Shown: one piece after another, positions 8,621 through 17,438 of the stretch
How positions within the stretch are numbered: position 1 is the stretch's first letter
Layout of the letters: the number at the start of each line of letters is the position of its first letter
DNA from: CAWINH01 sp963837425
GTDB taxonomy: Bacteria; Chloroflexota; Limnocylindria; QHBO01
DNA: 64,000 nt
Assembly (NCBI GenBank): GCA_963837425.1
Contig: CAWINH010000015.1
Location: 19,250-83,249, forward strand
Direction: 5' to 3'
The notes under the pieces: model-generated
What the model was told of the DNA's origin: nothing
The model's input: only the letters and a program-made list of their open reading frames with translations
Database searches by the model: none
Program-made: the position numbers and the translations under genes

Positions 8621-8724
8621 ATTTCGACTGCGTCATCGGAAGGCGCTCGCCGACAGGGTGTCACGCGAGCGTCAACTCGACATTGAGTGTACCGCAATCA
8701 CCGAGAACGGCGACCGCGGGCCTC

Positions 8725-9678
8725 TCAGGAAGCGAAGATGCGTCCCAGCAGGCGCACCATATCGAGGTCCCGGGGCAGGAAATCCTGGAGCATGATTCGC
8801 TGTACGCCGGCCGCGGCCAGCGCCGCGACGCGTTCATGCGCCTCGTCGGGCGTGCCCATGATCCAGCGCTCGCGGCGCGCGTCCAGCCAGGCGGCGGGAT
8901 CCGCCTCGGCCTCGCCGAAGACGTCTCGCAGCAGGACTCGCGTCCGATCCCGCACGTCAGCCTCCGACTCCCCGACGAGGACCCCGGTCATCGCCGAGCG
9001 GGTGACGGTGGCGGGGTCGCGGCCGGCCGTGGCACAGGCCGCCGCCAGCCGCTCAAACCCCACGCCCGCCCGCGCCGGTGTCGCCGAGGAGATGTTCAGC
9101 TCATCCGCGTAGCGCGCCGCGAGCGCAACGAGGCGCGGACCGCCGGAGCCGCCGAGGATGATCGGCGGATGGCGCCGGCCGTCCTGGGTCGGGCGCGGTC
9201 GGAGCCGTGCGCCGCTCACCCGCCAGAAGCGCCCGGGATAGCTCCACCCGTCGGGCTCGGTCCACAGGCCGTGGACGATCGCCACCCCCTCTTCGAGGCG
9301 GTCGTAGCGCTCGCGGAGGTCGGGGAACGGAATGCCAAGCTCCGCATGCTCGGAATCGTTCCAGCCGGCGCCCATCCCGAGCTCGATTCGGCCGTTGCTC
9401 ATCTCGTCCACGGTGGCCACCACCTTCGCCAGACTTCCCGGGATTCGAAACGTCATCGGTGAAACGAGCGTGCCGAGCCTGAGCGTGGACGTCTCGCGCG
9501 CCAGCCCGGCCAGCGTCGCCCAGGCGTCGGTCGTGCGCTCATCGGGCGGAGGAAAGGAACCGTAGTGATCGGAGCGAAAGTAGGCCTCGATGCCGGCCGC
9601 CTCGACGGTGCGTGCCAGGGCGAGGATCTCCTCGTAGGAGAGTCCCTGCTGGGGCTCGCTCATCAGCGCGTAGCGCAT
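8725..9678 (-). CDS. LLM-class flavin- or F420-dependent oxidoreductase
   Basis: A 317-residue luciferase-like TIM barrel. It opens MRYALMSEPQQGLSYEEI, a usual start for this family, and contains FRSDHYGSFPPP, LGTLVSPMTFR, GMGAGWNDSEH and PPIILGGSGGPRLVALAARYADE. Such enzymes use reduced F420 or FMN for hydride transfer. The substrate cannot be told. The ATG at 9678 lies 10 bases after the recX stop, so it is probably the last gene of the recA-recX transcript. An upstream in-frame start at 9732 would overlap recX by 44 bases and is less likely. Confidence 0.85.
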   Translation of the reverse strand: MRYALMSEPQQGLSYEEILALARTVEAAGIEAYFRSDHYGSFPPPDERTTDAWATLAGLARETSTLRLGTLVSPMTFRIPGSLAKVVATVDEMSNGRIELGMGAGWNDSEHAELGIPFPDLRERYDRLEEGVAIVHGLWTEPDGWSYPGRFWRVSGARLRPRPTQDGRRHPPIILGGSGGPRLVALAARYADELNISSATPARAGVGFERLAAACATAGRDPATVTRSAMTGVLVGESEADVRDRTRVLLRDVFGEAEADPAAWLDARRERWIMGTPDEAHERVAALAAAGVQRIMLQDFLPRDLDMVRLLGRIFAS

Positions 9679-9688
9679 GGCGGCCACG

Positions 9689-10237
9689 TCAGCCGTCCCC
9701 CTCGTCCTCGGCTCCAGCCTGTCGAATGGCATCCCGTGCCGTCTGTGGATCGAAGCCGCGTCGCACGAGGAACATGCCGAGCCGTTGCAGGCCCGGCCGG
9801 TCGGCGGGCACGGGGCGGCCCCGCAGGTGACGGTTCAACGCGGCGTGCGCGCGCTCGAGCTCGGTTGCCGGCAGGGCCTCCGCATCGAGGACCGGCTCGG
9901 CGATCTCCTCGCCACGGAGCTCCTCGATCACCTCGCGCGGGATGCCGCGCTGACGGAGCTCGGCCTCGACCATCCGGCGGCCACGCGGGGCATGCCGATC
10001 CCGCTGCTCGGCCCACCAGCGGGCGAACGCAACATCGTCGGCGAGCCCGAGGTCTGCGAGCCGCGTCAGCGTCGTGTCGATCACTTCGTCACTCGCGCCG
10101 GCGCGGCGCAGGCGCCGCCGGATCTCCCAGCGTGTGCGGGGCCGGGTTGCGAGGAAGCGCCCGGCGATCTCGACCGCTCGCTCGGCATCGGGCGGCTCGG
10201 AAGGTTGACGCTCGCTCCTCGTTCGGCGCTTCGTCAC
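9689..10237 (-). CDS. recX: RecA regulatory protein RecX
   Basis: A 182-residue helical repeat protein that caps and modulates RecA filaments. It has the RecX patterns FLATRPRTRWEIRRRLRRAG, VIDTTLTRLADLGLADDVAFARWWAEQR and GIPREVIEEL. It follows recA by 9 bases, the standard recA-recX order. The start codon is GTG. The acidic tail AEDEGDG is typical of nothing in particular. Confidence 0.9.
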   Translation of the reverse strand: MTKRRTRSERQPSEPPDAERAVEIAGRFLATRPRTRWEIRRRLRRAGASDEVIDTTLTRLADLGLADDVAFARWWAEQRDRHAPRGRRMVEAELRQRGIPREVIEELRGEEIAEPVLDAEALPATELERAHAALNRHLRGRPVPADRPGLQRLGMFLVRRGFDPQTARDAIRQAGAEDEGDG

Positions 10238-10246
10238 GGGGCGAGG

Positions 10247-11317
10247 CTACTCGGCTTCGCTGATCCCCTCCACGCCGACCTCGATGGAGGCCACCTTGCC
10301 CCTGATCTCGTCGTCGATCTTGTTCGCGATCTCGGGGTTCGACTTCAGGAAGTCACGGGCATTCTCGCGCCCCTGCCCAAGCCGCGTCTCCCCGTAGTTG
10401 AACCACGCGCCCGTCTTCGACAGGATGCCGGCGGCAATCCCCACGTCGAGGATCCCGCCCTCGCGGCTGATGCCCTCGTTGTACATGATGTCGAACTCGG
10501 CGACGCGGAACGGCGAGGCGACCTTGTTCTTCACGACCTTGACGCGGGTCCGCGAGCCGACCGCATCGGTCCCGGTCTTCAGGGTCTCGATGCGGCGGAT
10601 GTCGAGGCGCACCGAAGCGTAGAACTTCAGCGCCCGCCCGCCCGGTGTCGTCTCCGGGTTGCCGAACATGACGCCGATCTTCTCCCGGAGCTGGTTCGTG
10701 AAGACGAGCGCGGTGTTCGAGCGGTTGACCGCCCCAGTCAGCTTGCGGAGCGCCTGGCTCATCAGCCGGGCCTGGAGGCCAACGAAGCTGTCCCCCATCT
10801 CGCCCTCGATCTCGGCACGCGGCACGAGCGCCGCCACCGAGTCGATGAGCACCACGTCCACGCCGTTGCTGCGGATCAGCGTCTCCGCGATCTCGAGCGC
10901 CTGCTCACCGGTGTCCGGCTGGCTCACGAGCAGCTCGTCCACGTTCACGCCGAGGTTGCCGGCGTAGGTCGGGTCGAGGGCGTGCTCCGCGTCGATGAAG
11001 GCCACGATTCCGCCCGCGCGCTGGGCGCTCGCCGCGATGTGATAGCAGAGGGTCGTCTTCCCGCTCGACTCGGGGCCGAAGATCTCGGTGATGCGTCCGC
11101 GCGGGATCCCGCCCACACCGAGCGCAAGATCGAGCGCGACCGAGCCGGTGGGGACGACGTCGACCGCCATCCGGGCGCCCTTGTCTCCGAGCCGCATGAT
11201 CGAGCCGCGCCCGAACTGCTTCTCGATCTGGAGGATCGCGGCGTCGACAGCGCGGCCGCGCTCTCCGTCGCGGCCGGCCGGTGCCGCCTTGTGGTTTTGG
11301 GCCGCCGGGGCTTCCAT
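10247..11317 (-). CDS. recA: Recombinase RecA
   Basis: A 356-residue strand-exchange ATPase. It has Walker A GPESSGKTT, Walker B VVLIDSVAALVPR, the loop 1 region EGEMGDSFVGLQARLMSQALRK, and TNQLREKIGVMFGNPETTPGGRALKFY. The C-terminal tail is acidic. The start is supported by AAGGAG upstream. No recognisable LexA-type operator is visible in the 43-base gap to the upstream small gene. recX follows directly. Confidence 0.97.
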   Translation of the reverse strand: MEAPAAQNHKAAPAGRDGERGRAVDAAILQIEKQFGRGSIMRLGDKGARMAVDVVPTGSVALDLALGVGGIPRGRITEIFGPESSGKTTLCYHIAASAQRAGGIVAFIDAEHALDPTYAGNLGVNVDELLVSQPDTGEQALEIAETLIRSNGVDVVLIDSVAALVPRAEIEGEMGDSFVGLQARLMSQALRKLTGAVNRSNTALVFTNQLREKIGVMFGNPETTPGGRALKFYASVRLDIRRIETLKTGTDAVGSRTRVKVVKNKVASPFRVAEFDIMYNEGISREGGILDVGIAAGILSKTGAWFNYGETRLGQGRENARDFLKSNPEIANKIDDEIRGKVASIEVGVEGISEAE

Positions 11318-11360
11318 CAGTCGCTGAGCTCCTTCTGCTGTGGCTCCCGACGGCGGGTCG

Positions 11361-11522
11361 TCACTCCTCCTCGCCGGGTTCGGCGCGCGGCTTGCGCTTG
11401 GGCTTGATCACCTCGACCGACATCGGTGCCTCGAAGGCAGATGGCGGCGGCGAGAGCTTCGGGGCCTTCGCCTTCGCCTTGCGCTTCGCCTGGTGGCGCG
11501 GTCGATCTCGCCCCTTCGCCAT
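11361..11522 (-). CDS. Short basic Lys/Arg/Pro-rich protein
   Basis: A 53-residue protein opening MAKGRDRPRHQAKRKAK. The first half is very basic; the C-terminus is Pro- and Glu-rich and acidic (EPGEEE). The start is well supported by GGAGGT 8 bases upstream. Similar short MAKG-type basic proteins occur in several high-GC phyla, but I know no assigned function. Nucleic-acid binding is an inference from charge only. It lies between tgt and recA on the same strand. Confidence 0.6.
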   Translation of the reverse strand: MAKGRDRPRHQAKRKAKAKAPKLSPPPSAFEAPMSVEVIKPKRKPRAEPGEEE

Positions 11523-11581
11523 CGTGCACGACCTCCGATCTTGGCCGGCCGGGGTGCCGCGCAAGCCTCGCCCACGAGGCC

Positions 11582-12736
11582 TTATCGGCCCGTTAATGGT
11601 GGCTTATCGGCTCCCCTCCGGCGGTCACCGTAGTGCTCCGTCACGGCGTCCCGGAGCGATGCGTACGTTCCATCTGCAAGCGACAGACGAATGCGCCGCA
11701 TCAGGTTGAGAGTATAGGTGACGTTGTGGACCGAGGCGAGGCGGTACGCGAGCAGCTCGCCGGCGCGGAACAGGTGCGCGAGGTAGGCGCGCGAGTGGTT
11801 GCGGCAGGTCTCACAGGCGCAGCTCGCATCCACCGGATCGGGATCGTCGAGGAAGCTCGCGTTCCGAATGTTCAACGGTCCGAGCTCGGTCCACAGCTGC
11901 CCGTTCCGCGCGACCCGCGTCGGGAGCACCGAGTCGAAGAGGTCGATCCCCCGCTCGATGGCGCCGAAGAAGTCGGGCGGTGCGCCGACGCCCATGAGGT
12001 ATCGCACCCGGCTGTCGGCACCGAGCGCATCGGCAACCACTTCGAGCGTGGCTGCCATCTCCGCCTTCGACTCTCCGACCGATAGGCCGCCGACGGCGAG
12101 GCCATCCCACGCCAGGGCCGCGGTTGCCCGAGCCGAGCGCCGACGGAGATCCGCATCGACGCCGCCCTGGACGATCCCGAAGAGCGCCTGGTCGGCGCGG
12201 CTGTGGGCCGCCAGGCAGCGCTCCGCCCAGCGGTGCGTCCGTTCCATGGCGACCTCGACCTCGCGAGCCGGCAGGGTCGCGTCGACGAGCTGATCGAACG
12301 CCATCGCGATGTCGCTGCCGAGTGCCTCCTGGATCTCGATCGCGCGTTCCGGGGTGAGCCGCTGCGGGGACCCGTCGAGGTGACTGGCGAAGGTCACACC
12401 GTCGTCGTCAACGCGCGTGAGGTGGGCGAGGCTGAAGACCTGGAATCCCCCCGAATCGGTCAGGATCGGGCCATCCCAGCCCATGAACCGATGCAGCCCG
12501 CCGAGGGCAGCGATGCGCGCATGGCCCGGGCGGAGGCTGAGGTGGTACGTGTTGGCGAGGATCACCTCGGCGCCGGCGGCGCGAAGGTCGCCAGGGGTCA
12601 GACTCTTGACCGTGGCCTGGGTGCCGACCGGCATGAACTGCGGCGTGCTGATCTCGCCGTGCGGGGTGCGGAGCGTGCCGAGCCTGGCACGTGCCACCCC
12701 GGCGGGGCGGGCGACGAACGAGAAGGCCTTGCTCAT
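11582..12736 (-). CDS. tgt: tRNA-guanine transglycosylase
   Basis: A 384-residue enzyme that exchanges G34 for preQ1 in tRNAs with GUN anticodons. Catalytic and binding motifs are DSGGFQVFSLA, GIVQGGVD and GGLSVGESKAEM. The zinc site is CACETC...H (C-x-C-x2-C then His in RAYLAHL). With queA nearby it provides two late steps of queuosine synthesis. The ATG is preceded at 7 bases by TATCCT and has no Shine-Dalgarno, suggesting a leaderless transcript. Confidence 0.95.
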   Translation of the reverse strand: MSKAFSFVARPAGVARARLGTLRTPHGEISTPQFMPVGTQATVKSLTPGDLRAAGAEVILANTYHLSLRPGHARIAALGGLHRFMGWDGPILTDSGGFQVFSLAHLTRVDDDGVTFASHLDGSPQRLTPERAIEIQEALGSDIAMAFDQLVDATLPAREVEVAMERTHRWAERCLAAHSRADQALFGIVQGGVDADLRRRSARATAALAWDGLAVGGLSVGESKAEMAATLEVVADALGADSRVRYLMGVGAPPDFFGAIERGIDLFDSVLPTRVARNGQLWTELGPLNIRNASFLDDPDPVDASCACETCRNHSRAYLAHLFRAGELLAYRLASVHNVTYTLNLMRRIRLSLADGTYASLRDAVTEHYGDRRRGADKPPLTGR

Positions 12737-12743
12737 TCGCCGG

Positions 12744-12749
12744 AGGATA
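12744..12749 (-). promoter_or_regulatory. Leaderless -10 element TATCCT of tgt
   Basis: On the minus strand TATCCT ends 7 bases before the tgt ATG. A strong hairpin (12755-12785) lies immediately upstream and would separate tgt from the preceding gene. Confidence 0.5.
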
Positions 12750-12754
12750 GCGAG

Positions 12755-12785
12755 GCGCCGGGCCGGCGGATGCCGGTCCCGGCGC
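12755..12785. terminator. Long GC hairpin between the Ala-rich gene and tgt
   Basis: Stem GCGCCGGG (12755-12762) pairs with CCCGGCGC (12778-12785). An inner CCGGC/GCCGG stem closes a GGAT loop, with one bulged T. Its position after the Ala-rich gene and just upstream of the tgt promoter fits a terminator. TTTA follows on the plus strand only. Confidence 0.45.
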
Positions 12786-12809
12786 TTTACGCCTCGGGGT
12801 TGAGCGGCG

Positions 12810-13433
12810 TCAGCTGACGGTGGACTTCACGACCACCTTCACGCCCTGGATCGTGCCTTCGACGGCGGCCTTGACCCGGCTGGCCGCTGCCTCGCCGATG
12901 TCGCTGGCCGCCTTCACGGCGCCGGTTGCAGCGGCGGATGCCGCGTCCTCGGCGCTGAGCGTCGTGTCCTTCGCGATCTCGATCGCCCCTTCGACAGCCC
13001 CGACCGCCGCGGCGGTGATGTCCGCCCCGACGGCGGACGCTTCGCTGACCGCCGCGCGACTCGTGGTGCTGATCGCCTGGAGGGTCTCGACCCCCGCATC
13101 GGATGAGCCGCGCACGGCGCCGACCACGGCCGCCTTCGCCGCGTTGCCGACCGACGCGGCCGCGCTCGACGCCGCCTGGGCCGCGGTACCCACCGTGTTC
13201 GCAGCCGTGAGCGCGCTGAGCCCGATCACGTCGCCGACAGCACCGATGGTGCCCTTGACCGCCCCCACCGCCAGGTCCGCGGCGCTGCCGCCGGCCGCCC
13301 CGACCTCCTTGATCGTGCGCTGCACGGCCGATGAGAGTGTGCCGACCGCCGTCTCGGTGATTTCACCGGTCCCGCGAATCGTGCCAATGATGCTGTCCTT
13401 TACGCGACGCCCGATCTCGCGCTCATCCGGCAT
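12810..13433 (-). CDS. Ala-rich repetitive amphipathic protein
   Basis: A 207-residue low-complexity protein made mainly of Ala, Val, Gly, Thr, Ser and charged residues, with no Cys, Trp, Tyr or His. A motif G-(A/T)-(V/I)-(K/R/E)-G recurs at residues 17-21, 57-61, 105-109 and 145-149, with degenerate copies near 171 and 191. There is no signal peptide or solid membrane helix. The start is certain enough: AAGGAGGT lies 8 bases before ATG 13433. It may form long amphipathic helices as in phasin- or LEA-like proteins, but the function is unknown. Confidence 0.7.
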   Translation of the reverse strand: MPDEREIGRRVKDSIIGTIRGTGEITETAVGTLSSAVQRTIKEVGAAGGSAADLAVGAVKGTIGAVGDVIGLSALTAANTVGTAAQAASSAAASVGNAAKAAVVGAVRGSSDAGVETLQAISTTSRAAVSEASAVGADITAAAVGAVEGAIEIAKDTTLSAEDAASAAATGAVKAASDIGEAAASRVKAAVEGTIQGVKVVVKSTVS

Positions 13434-13503
13434 AGGGTCTGACCTCCTTGTTTGTGCTCCAAGCGTACCCCCCCGAGGCAAGCGTCCGAGCCGGGGAGCG
13501 GGC

Positions 13504-14580
13504 TCAGACGATGAGCATCGCGTCTCCGAAGCTGAAGAAGCGGTACCCGGCGGCCAGCGCCTCGCGATACGCGGCCAGCAGCGTGTCGCGGGCCCCGATG
13601 GCGTCGGCGGCCGGCATCCCGGCCTGCACGAATGCGGTGACCAGCAGGAGGAGCGAGCTTCGGGGGAGGTGGAAGTTCGTGATGAGCGCGCCCGTCGCTC
13701 GGAACTCGTCGCCGGGCGTGACATAGAGGTCGCTCCAGCCGCTCCGGGCACGGCTGCGGGCCGCGGTCTCCAGCACACGAACGGTCGTGGTCCCGACCGC
13801 CACCACCCGCCCGCCGGCCGCGTGGGTGCGGCGCGCGGCCGCGCGCGTCGCGCTCGGCACGGTGTACCACTCTCGATGGATTCGGTGCTCATCGATGAAG
13901 TCGCCCTCGAGTGGACGGAAGGTGTCGAGCCCCACGTGCAGGGTGACGCTCGCCCGCTTCACACCGCCCGCCTGCAGCCTGCGAAGCAGGTCGGGGGTGA
14001 AGTGGAGACCGGCGGTCGGCGCCGCTGCGGAGCCCGCGCTCCGCGCATAGACGGTCTGGTAGCGGTCCGCGGGCGTTGAGCGCTCGCGGATGTAGGGTGG
14101 CAGCGGCATCTCGCCCGCAGCTGCCATCACCGCCAGCGGGTCCCGGAAGAACCGCAGGCTGCGGGTGCCGTCGCCGAGCCGTTCCCCGACCTCGATTCGA
14201 TCTCCCGAGCGGAGCTCGAGGTAGTCGCCGACGCCGATCCGCCGCGATGGCCGGACGAGGCCCTCCCAGCGGCCGGAGCCGTCGGGCAGCGGGCGGAGCG
14301 CCAGGATCTCCGCCGCCCCACCGGTGTCCCGGGTGGCGGGCAGCCGGGCGGGGATGACTCGACTGTCGTTGACCACGAGGAGATCGGCGGGCGCAAGCAG
14401 GTCGGGGAGCGCGCGGAAGACGTGGTGGGAGAGGGCCGGCTGTCCGCGACGCGAGGCGGCGCGGTCCAGCACGAGCAACCGTGAGGCGTCGCGCGGCTCG
14501 GCGGGTCGCTGCGCGATCGCCCAGTCCGGAAGGTCGTACGCGAAGTCTTCGACGCGGAGGCGAGCGTTCGGTTGCTTCAT
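13504..14580 (-). CDS. queA: S-adenosylmethionine:tRNA ribosyltransferase-isomerase
   Basis: A 358-residue enzyme that converts preQ1-tRNA to epoxyqueuosine-tRNA using SAM as ribosyl donor. Signatures include VEDFAYDLPDWAIAQRP, VVNDSRVIPARL, SAAAPTAGLHFTPDLL, HVGLDTFRPLE and LITNFHLPRSSLLLLV. It pairs functionally with tgt, about 0.8 kb downstream on the same strand. A TACGCT hexamer lies 9 bases before the ATG. Confidence 0.95.
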   Translation of the reverse strand: MKQPNARLRVEDFAYDLPDWAIAQRPAEPRDASRLLVLDRAASRRGQPALSHHVFRALPDLLAPADLLVVNDSRVIPARLPATRDTGGAAEILALRPLPDGSGRWEGLVRPSRRIGVGDYLELRSGDRIEVGERLGDGTRSLRFFRDPLAVMAAAGEMPLPPYIRERSTPADRYQTVYARSAGSAAAPTAGLHFTPDLLRRLQAGGVKRASVTLHVGLDTFRPLEGDFIDEHRIHREWYTVPSATRAAARRTHAAGGRVVAVGTTTVRVLETAARSRARSGWSDLYVTPGDEFRATGALITNFHLPRSSLLLLVTAFVQAGMPAADAIGARDTLLAAYREALAAGYRFFSFGDAMLIV

Positions 14581-14640
14581 CGGCCTGAAAGCGTAGCGCC
14601 CGACCGGTGGCCCGGCCGGGCGCCAGATGGGGCCAGGACG

Positions 14641-15996
14641 TCAGCTGATGAGCTTGTTGATCCAGTCCTGGGCGAAGTAGATGACGAACGCGATTGAGAC
14701 CAGCCACATCAGCCAGTGGATCTCCGCCATCTTGCCGCGGACGACCTTGATGACGACCCAGCTGATGAACCCGGCGCCAATGCCGACCGTGATGTCGTAG
14801 GTCAGCGGCATGAGGATGATCGTCAGCAGGGCCGGAAATCCCTCCTCGACATCCCCGACCGGGATGTCCTTCACGAGCGTGAACATCAGGTAGCCCACGA
14901 GCACGAGTGCCGGTGCCGTGGCCGCGCTCGGCACGATCAACGCGATCGGCGACAGGAAGATCGCGATGAGGAAGAGGACGCCGGTGACGACCGAGGCGAA
15001 CCCGGTCTTCGCACCATCGGCGACACCGGCCGCGCTCTCGATGTACGTCGTGTTCGAGCTCACGCCCGAGGCGCCGCCTGCGACCGCCGCAAGTGAGTCG
15101 ATGAGCAGCACACGGCCGACGCCCGGCACAGAGCCGTCCTCACGAGCCAGCCCCGCCTCGGCGGCCACGCCGGTCACGGTCCCCATCGTGTCGAAGAAGT
15201 CGGTCAGCATGATCGCGAAGATGACGAGCGCGGCAGTCAATAGCGGCAGCTTGTCGAACACCTCCCCCAGGTTGAACTGCCCGAGCGTGTCGAACTTCGG
15301 CGTGGCCACGAGGTCGGCCGCCGCCGGGATCTTCGCCACGCCCACGATAAGTGCCAGCACCGTCGTCAACAGGATGCTGATGACGAGCGCCGCCCGGATC
15401 TTCATCACGTACAGGACGACCGTGATCAGCAGGCCGGCGAGGAAGACCCATTGGGCCGGCTCCGTCGGGAAGCTGACCGTGACGAGCGTGCCGCTGCCGG
15501 CGACGATCAACCCACCGCTCGCGAAGCCGATGAAGAGGATGAAGAGGCCGATACCGACTCCGATCGCCCGCTTGAGCGCGATCGGCACGGCGTTCATGAT
15601 CGCCTCCCGCAGTCCAACGACCACGAGTAGGGTCACGAGCAGGCCCTCGAGGACGATCACGCCCATGGCGCCCTGGACGGACAGCCCGCGGCCGGTCAGC
15701 GAGAAGGCAACGATGGCGTTGATGCCGAGGCCCGCCGCGAGCGCGAACGGGTAGTTGCCGATCACGCCCATGGCGATCGTCATGACCCCTGCCACGAGCG
15801 CGGTGCCGGCTGCGATGGTGGCCAGGTCCCAGTGCGAATCGGTCGTGCCGGTGGCGTCGAATCCGGTCGTCAGGATCGATCCATTCACGAAGAGGATGTA
15901 GGCCATGACCATGAACGTGGTCAGGCCGGCCCTCGCCTCCGTGCCGAGCGTGGTCCCCCGCTCCTCGAAGTGGAAAAAGCGCGCGATTGCCTCCAC
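14641..15996 (-). CDS. NCS2-family (AzgA-like) purine permease
   Basis: A 451-residue membrane transporter with many hydrophobic helices. It opens with FFHFEERGTTLGTEARAGLTTFMVMAYI, typical of the AzgA/GhxP hypoxanthine-guanine-adenine group. It also contains NYPFALAAGLGINA, TDFFDTMGTVTGVAAEAGL and SSNTTYIESAAGVADGAKTG. Proton-driven purine uptake is the likely role. The purine-degradation island begins about 1.4 kb away, so it may feed xanthine dehydrogenase. A GGAGGAGG ribosome site precedes the ATG. Confidence 0.9.
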   Translation of the reverse strand: MEAIARFFHFEERGTTLGTEARAGLTTFMVMAYILFVNGSILTTGFDATGTTDSHWDLATIAAGTALVAGVMTIAMGVIGNYPFALAAGLGINAIVAFSLTGRGLSVQGAMGVIVLEGLLVTLLVVVGLREAIMNAVPIALKRAIGVGIGLFILFIGFASGGLIVAGSGTLVTVSFPTEPAQWVFLAGLLITVVLYVMKIRAALVISILLTTVLALIVGVAKIPAAADLVATPKFDTLGQFNLGEVFDKLPLLTAALVIFAIMLTDFFDTMGTVTGVAAEAGLAREDGSVPGVGRVLLIDSLAAVAGGASGVSSNTTYIESAAGVADGAKTGFASVVTGVLFLIAIFLSPIALIVPSAATAPALVLVGYLMFTLVKDIPVGDVEEGFPALLTIILMPLTYDITVGIGAGFISWVVIKVVRGKMAEIHWLMWLVSIAFVIYFAQDWINKLIS

Positions 15997-16096
15997 GGAC
16001 AGCCCTCCTCCGCCCCCACATCAATCGCGGCGGCGCAAGCGACCATGCCGCCGAGCGGATCGTAGTCCTCCGGTGCAAGCGTGACGAGCCTTTCTC

Positions 16097-16119
16097 GCGT
16101 CCCTTCCCCGCAGGGACGC
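16097..16119 (-). terminator. Hairpin directly after DUF2905 stop
   Basis: GCGTCCCT (16097-16104) pairs with AGGGACGC (16112-16119) around a 7-base loop, immediately downstream of the DUF2905 stop codon. The sequence that follows is GAGAAAGG, so it lacks a U-tract. Confidence 0.45.
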
Positions 16120-16335
16120 TCAGCGACGGAGGATGAAGTTGGCGAGGAGGGTCAGGATCAGCGAGATGAGGATCATGCTGCCGAGCGGGATGTAGACCCC
16201 GCCGTGCTCGCCGGTGATCGAGATGTCGCCGGGCAGCCGCCCGATCGGGAGGCGAATCCCGAGCACTGCAAGCCCGCCGACGACGAGCAGACCGGCGCCG
16301 ATGATCATGAGGAGCTTGCCGATCTCGGGTGACAT
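16120..16335 (-). CDS. DUF2905 small membrane protein
   Basis: 71 residues with two membrane helices: LLMIIGAGLLVVGGLAVLG and YIPLGSMILISLILTLLANF. They are joined by the family signature IRLPIGRLPGDISITGEHG. DUF2905 proteins are widespread next to ruvB or related housekeeping genes; their role is unknown. The ATG at 16335 is chosen because the conserved domain begins there, 11 bases after the ruvB stop. Confidence 0.85.
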   Translation of the reverse strand: MSPEIGKLLMIIGAGLLVVGGLAVLGIRLPIGRLPGDISITGEHGGVYIPLGSMILISLILTLLANFILRR

Positions 16336-16346
16336 CGGACGACCCT

Positions 16347-17396
16347 CTAGTCGAAGAGGCCAGGCTGCCGCTCGGCGTGGGCCGTCGCGGCGGGTGGCGG
16401 GGTGAGGCCCAGGTGCGACCATCCGCCGACCGTCAGCTGGCGCCCTCGCGCCGTGCGCGCCAGCATGCCAATCTGCATGAGATAGGGCTCGATGACGTCC
16501 TCGAGGGTCTCGACCGGTTCGGAGATGGTGGCCGCCATCGTCTGGAGCCCCACGGGCCCACCGGCGTGGTGCTCGGCCATCGCCCGCAGGAGCTGCCGAT
16601 CGAGCGCATCGAGGCCCCGCTCGTCGATCTCGAGGAGGTCAAGGGCGGCAGTGGCAAGCTCCCCGCTGACCCGGCCGTCGCCGCCGCCTCGCACCTGTGC
16701 GAAGTCGCGGACCCGCTTCAGCAGCCGATTCGCGATCCGCGGCGTGCCGCGGGAACGGCCGGCAACGATCCCCGCCGCCTCCTCGCTGAGGTCGACGTCG
16801 AGGATCCCCGCGCTCCGGCGCAGGATCTGACGCAGGTCGTCGGTGCCGTAGAAGTCGAGCCGATACGAGGCGCCGAAGCGATCGCGGAGCGGTCCGGTGA
16901 GGCTCCCCACCCGGGTCGTGGCGCCGATCACCGTGACACGCTCAATCTGGAGGCGCACGGTCCGCGCACCCGGACCCTTGCCGAGCACGACGTCGAGCGC
17001 GAAGTCCTCCATGGCCGGATAGAGAACCTCCTCGACAGCGTGCGACAGGCGGTGGACCTCGTCGATGAACAGGACGTCCCCGTGGCCGAGGGCGGTGAGC
17101 ACCGCCGCCAGGTCGCCCGCCCGCTCGATGGCCGGGCCGGAGGTGGTGCGGATCTGCGCTCCCATCTCCGCCGCGACGATATTCGCCAGCGTCGTCTTGC
17201 CGAGCCCCGGCGGCCCGTAGAGGAGAACGTGGTCGACCGGCTCGGAGCGGTGGCGCGCCGCATCGATGAGGATCGCGAGGTTCTCCTTGATACGTTCCTG
17301 GCCGGCGAACTCGTCCAGGCGCCGCGGGCGAACCGTGGACTCGAGGACACGCTCGTCGTCGGCGACCTCCGGGTTGGCGATCCGTTCGATCGTCAT
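16347..17396 (-). CDS. ruvB: Holliday junction branch-migration ATPase RuvB
   Basis: A 349-residue AAA+ motor. It has VRPRRLDEFAGQERIKENL, Walker A GPPGLGKTT, Walker B LFIDEVHRL, sensor 1 GATTR and a C-terminal winged helix (GPVGLQTMA...EPYLMQIGMLARTARGRQLT). The ATG at 17396 matches the usual RuvB N-terminus (MTIERI). It overlaps the stop of a 12-codon upstream ORF as ATGA. ruvA and ruvC are 15 kb away, so this is a split ruv locus. Confidence 0.95.
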   Translation of the reverse strand: MTIERIANPEVADDERVLESTVRPRRLDEFAGQERIKENLAILIDAARHRSEPVDHVLLYGPPGLGKTTLANIVAAEMGAQIRTTSGPAIERAGDLAAVLTALGHGDVLFIDEVHRLSHAVEEVLYPAMEDFALDVVLGKGPGARTVRLQIERVTVIGATTRVGSLTGPLRDRFGASYRLDFYGTDDLRQILRRSAGILDVDLSEEAAGIVAGRSRGTPRIANRLLKRVRDFAQVRGGGDGRVSGELATAALDLLEIDERGLDALDRQLLRAMAEHHAGGPVGLQTMAATISEPVETLEDVIEPYLMQIGMLARTARGRQLTVGGWSHLGLTPPPAATAHAERQPGLFD

Positions 17397-17431
17397 CCGG
17401 CCTTGCGCCACGGCACTCGCGAATCGAACAT
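17393..17431 (-). CDS. Candidate 12-residue leader ORF coupled to ruvB
   Basis: The frame MFDSRVPWRKAG ends in TGA overlapping the ruvB ATG. Its ATG lies 7 bases after the hexamer TAGAAT and has no ribosome site, so a leaderless transcript would be translated from this ORF first and re-initiate at ruvB. This is inferred from layout alone. The alternative is simple 5' UTR, with ruvB starting at GTG 17411 in its own frame. Confidence 0.4.
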   Translation of the reverse strand: MFDSRVPWRKAG

Positions 17432-17438
17432 GTGACCG

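Noticed and set aside
12737..12809. PreQ1 riboswitch upstream of tgt
   Set aside because: The region is filled by a GC hairpin; the A-rich tail and C-rich loop of preQ1 aptamers are absent.
12810..13892. 360-codon fusion extending the Ala-rich protein upstream
   Set aside because: The extra part overlaps queA in another frame, while AAGGAGGT marks ATG 13433.
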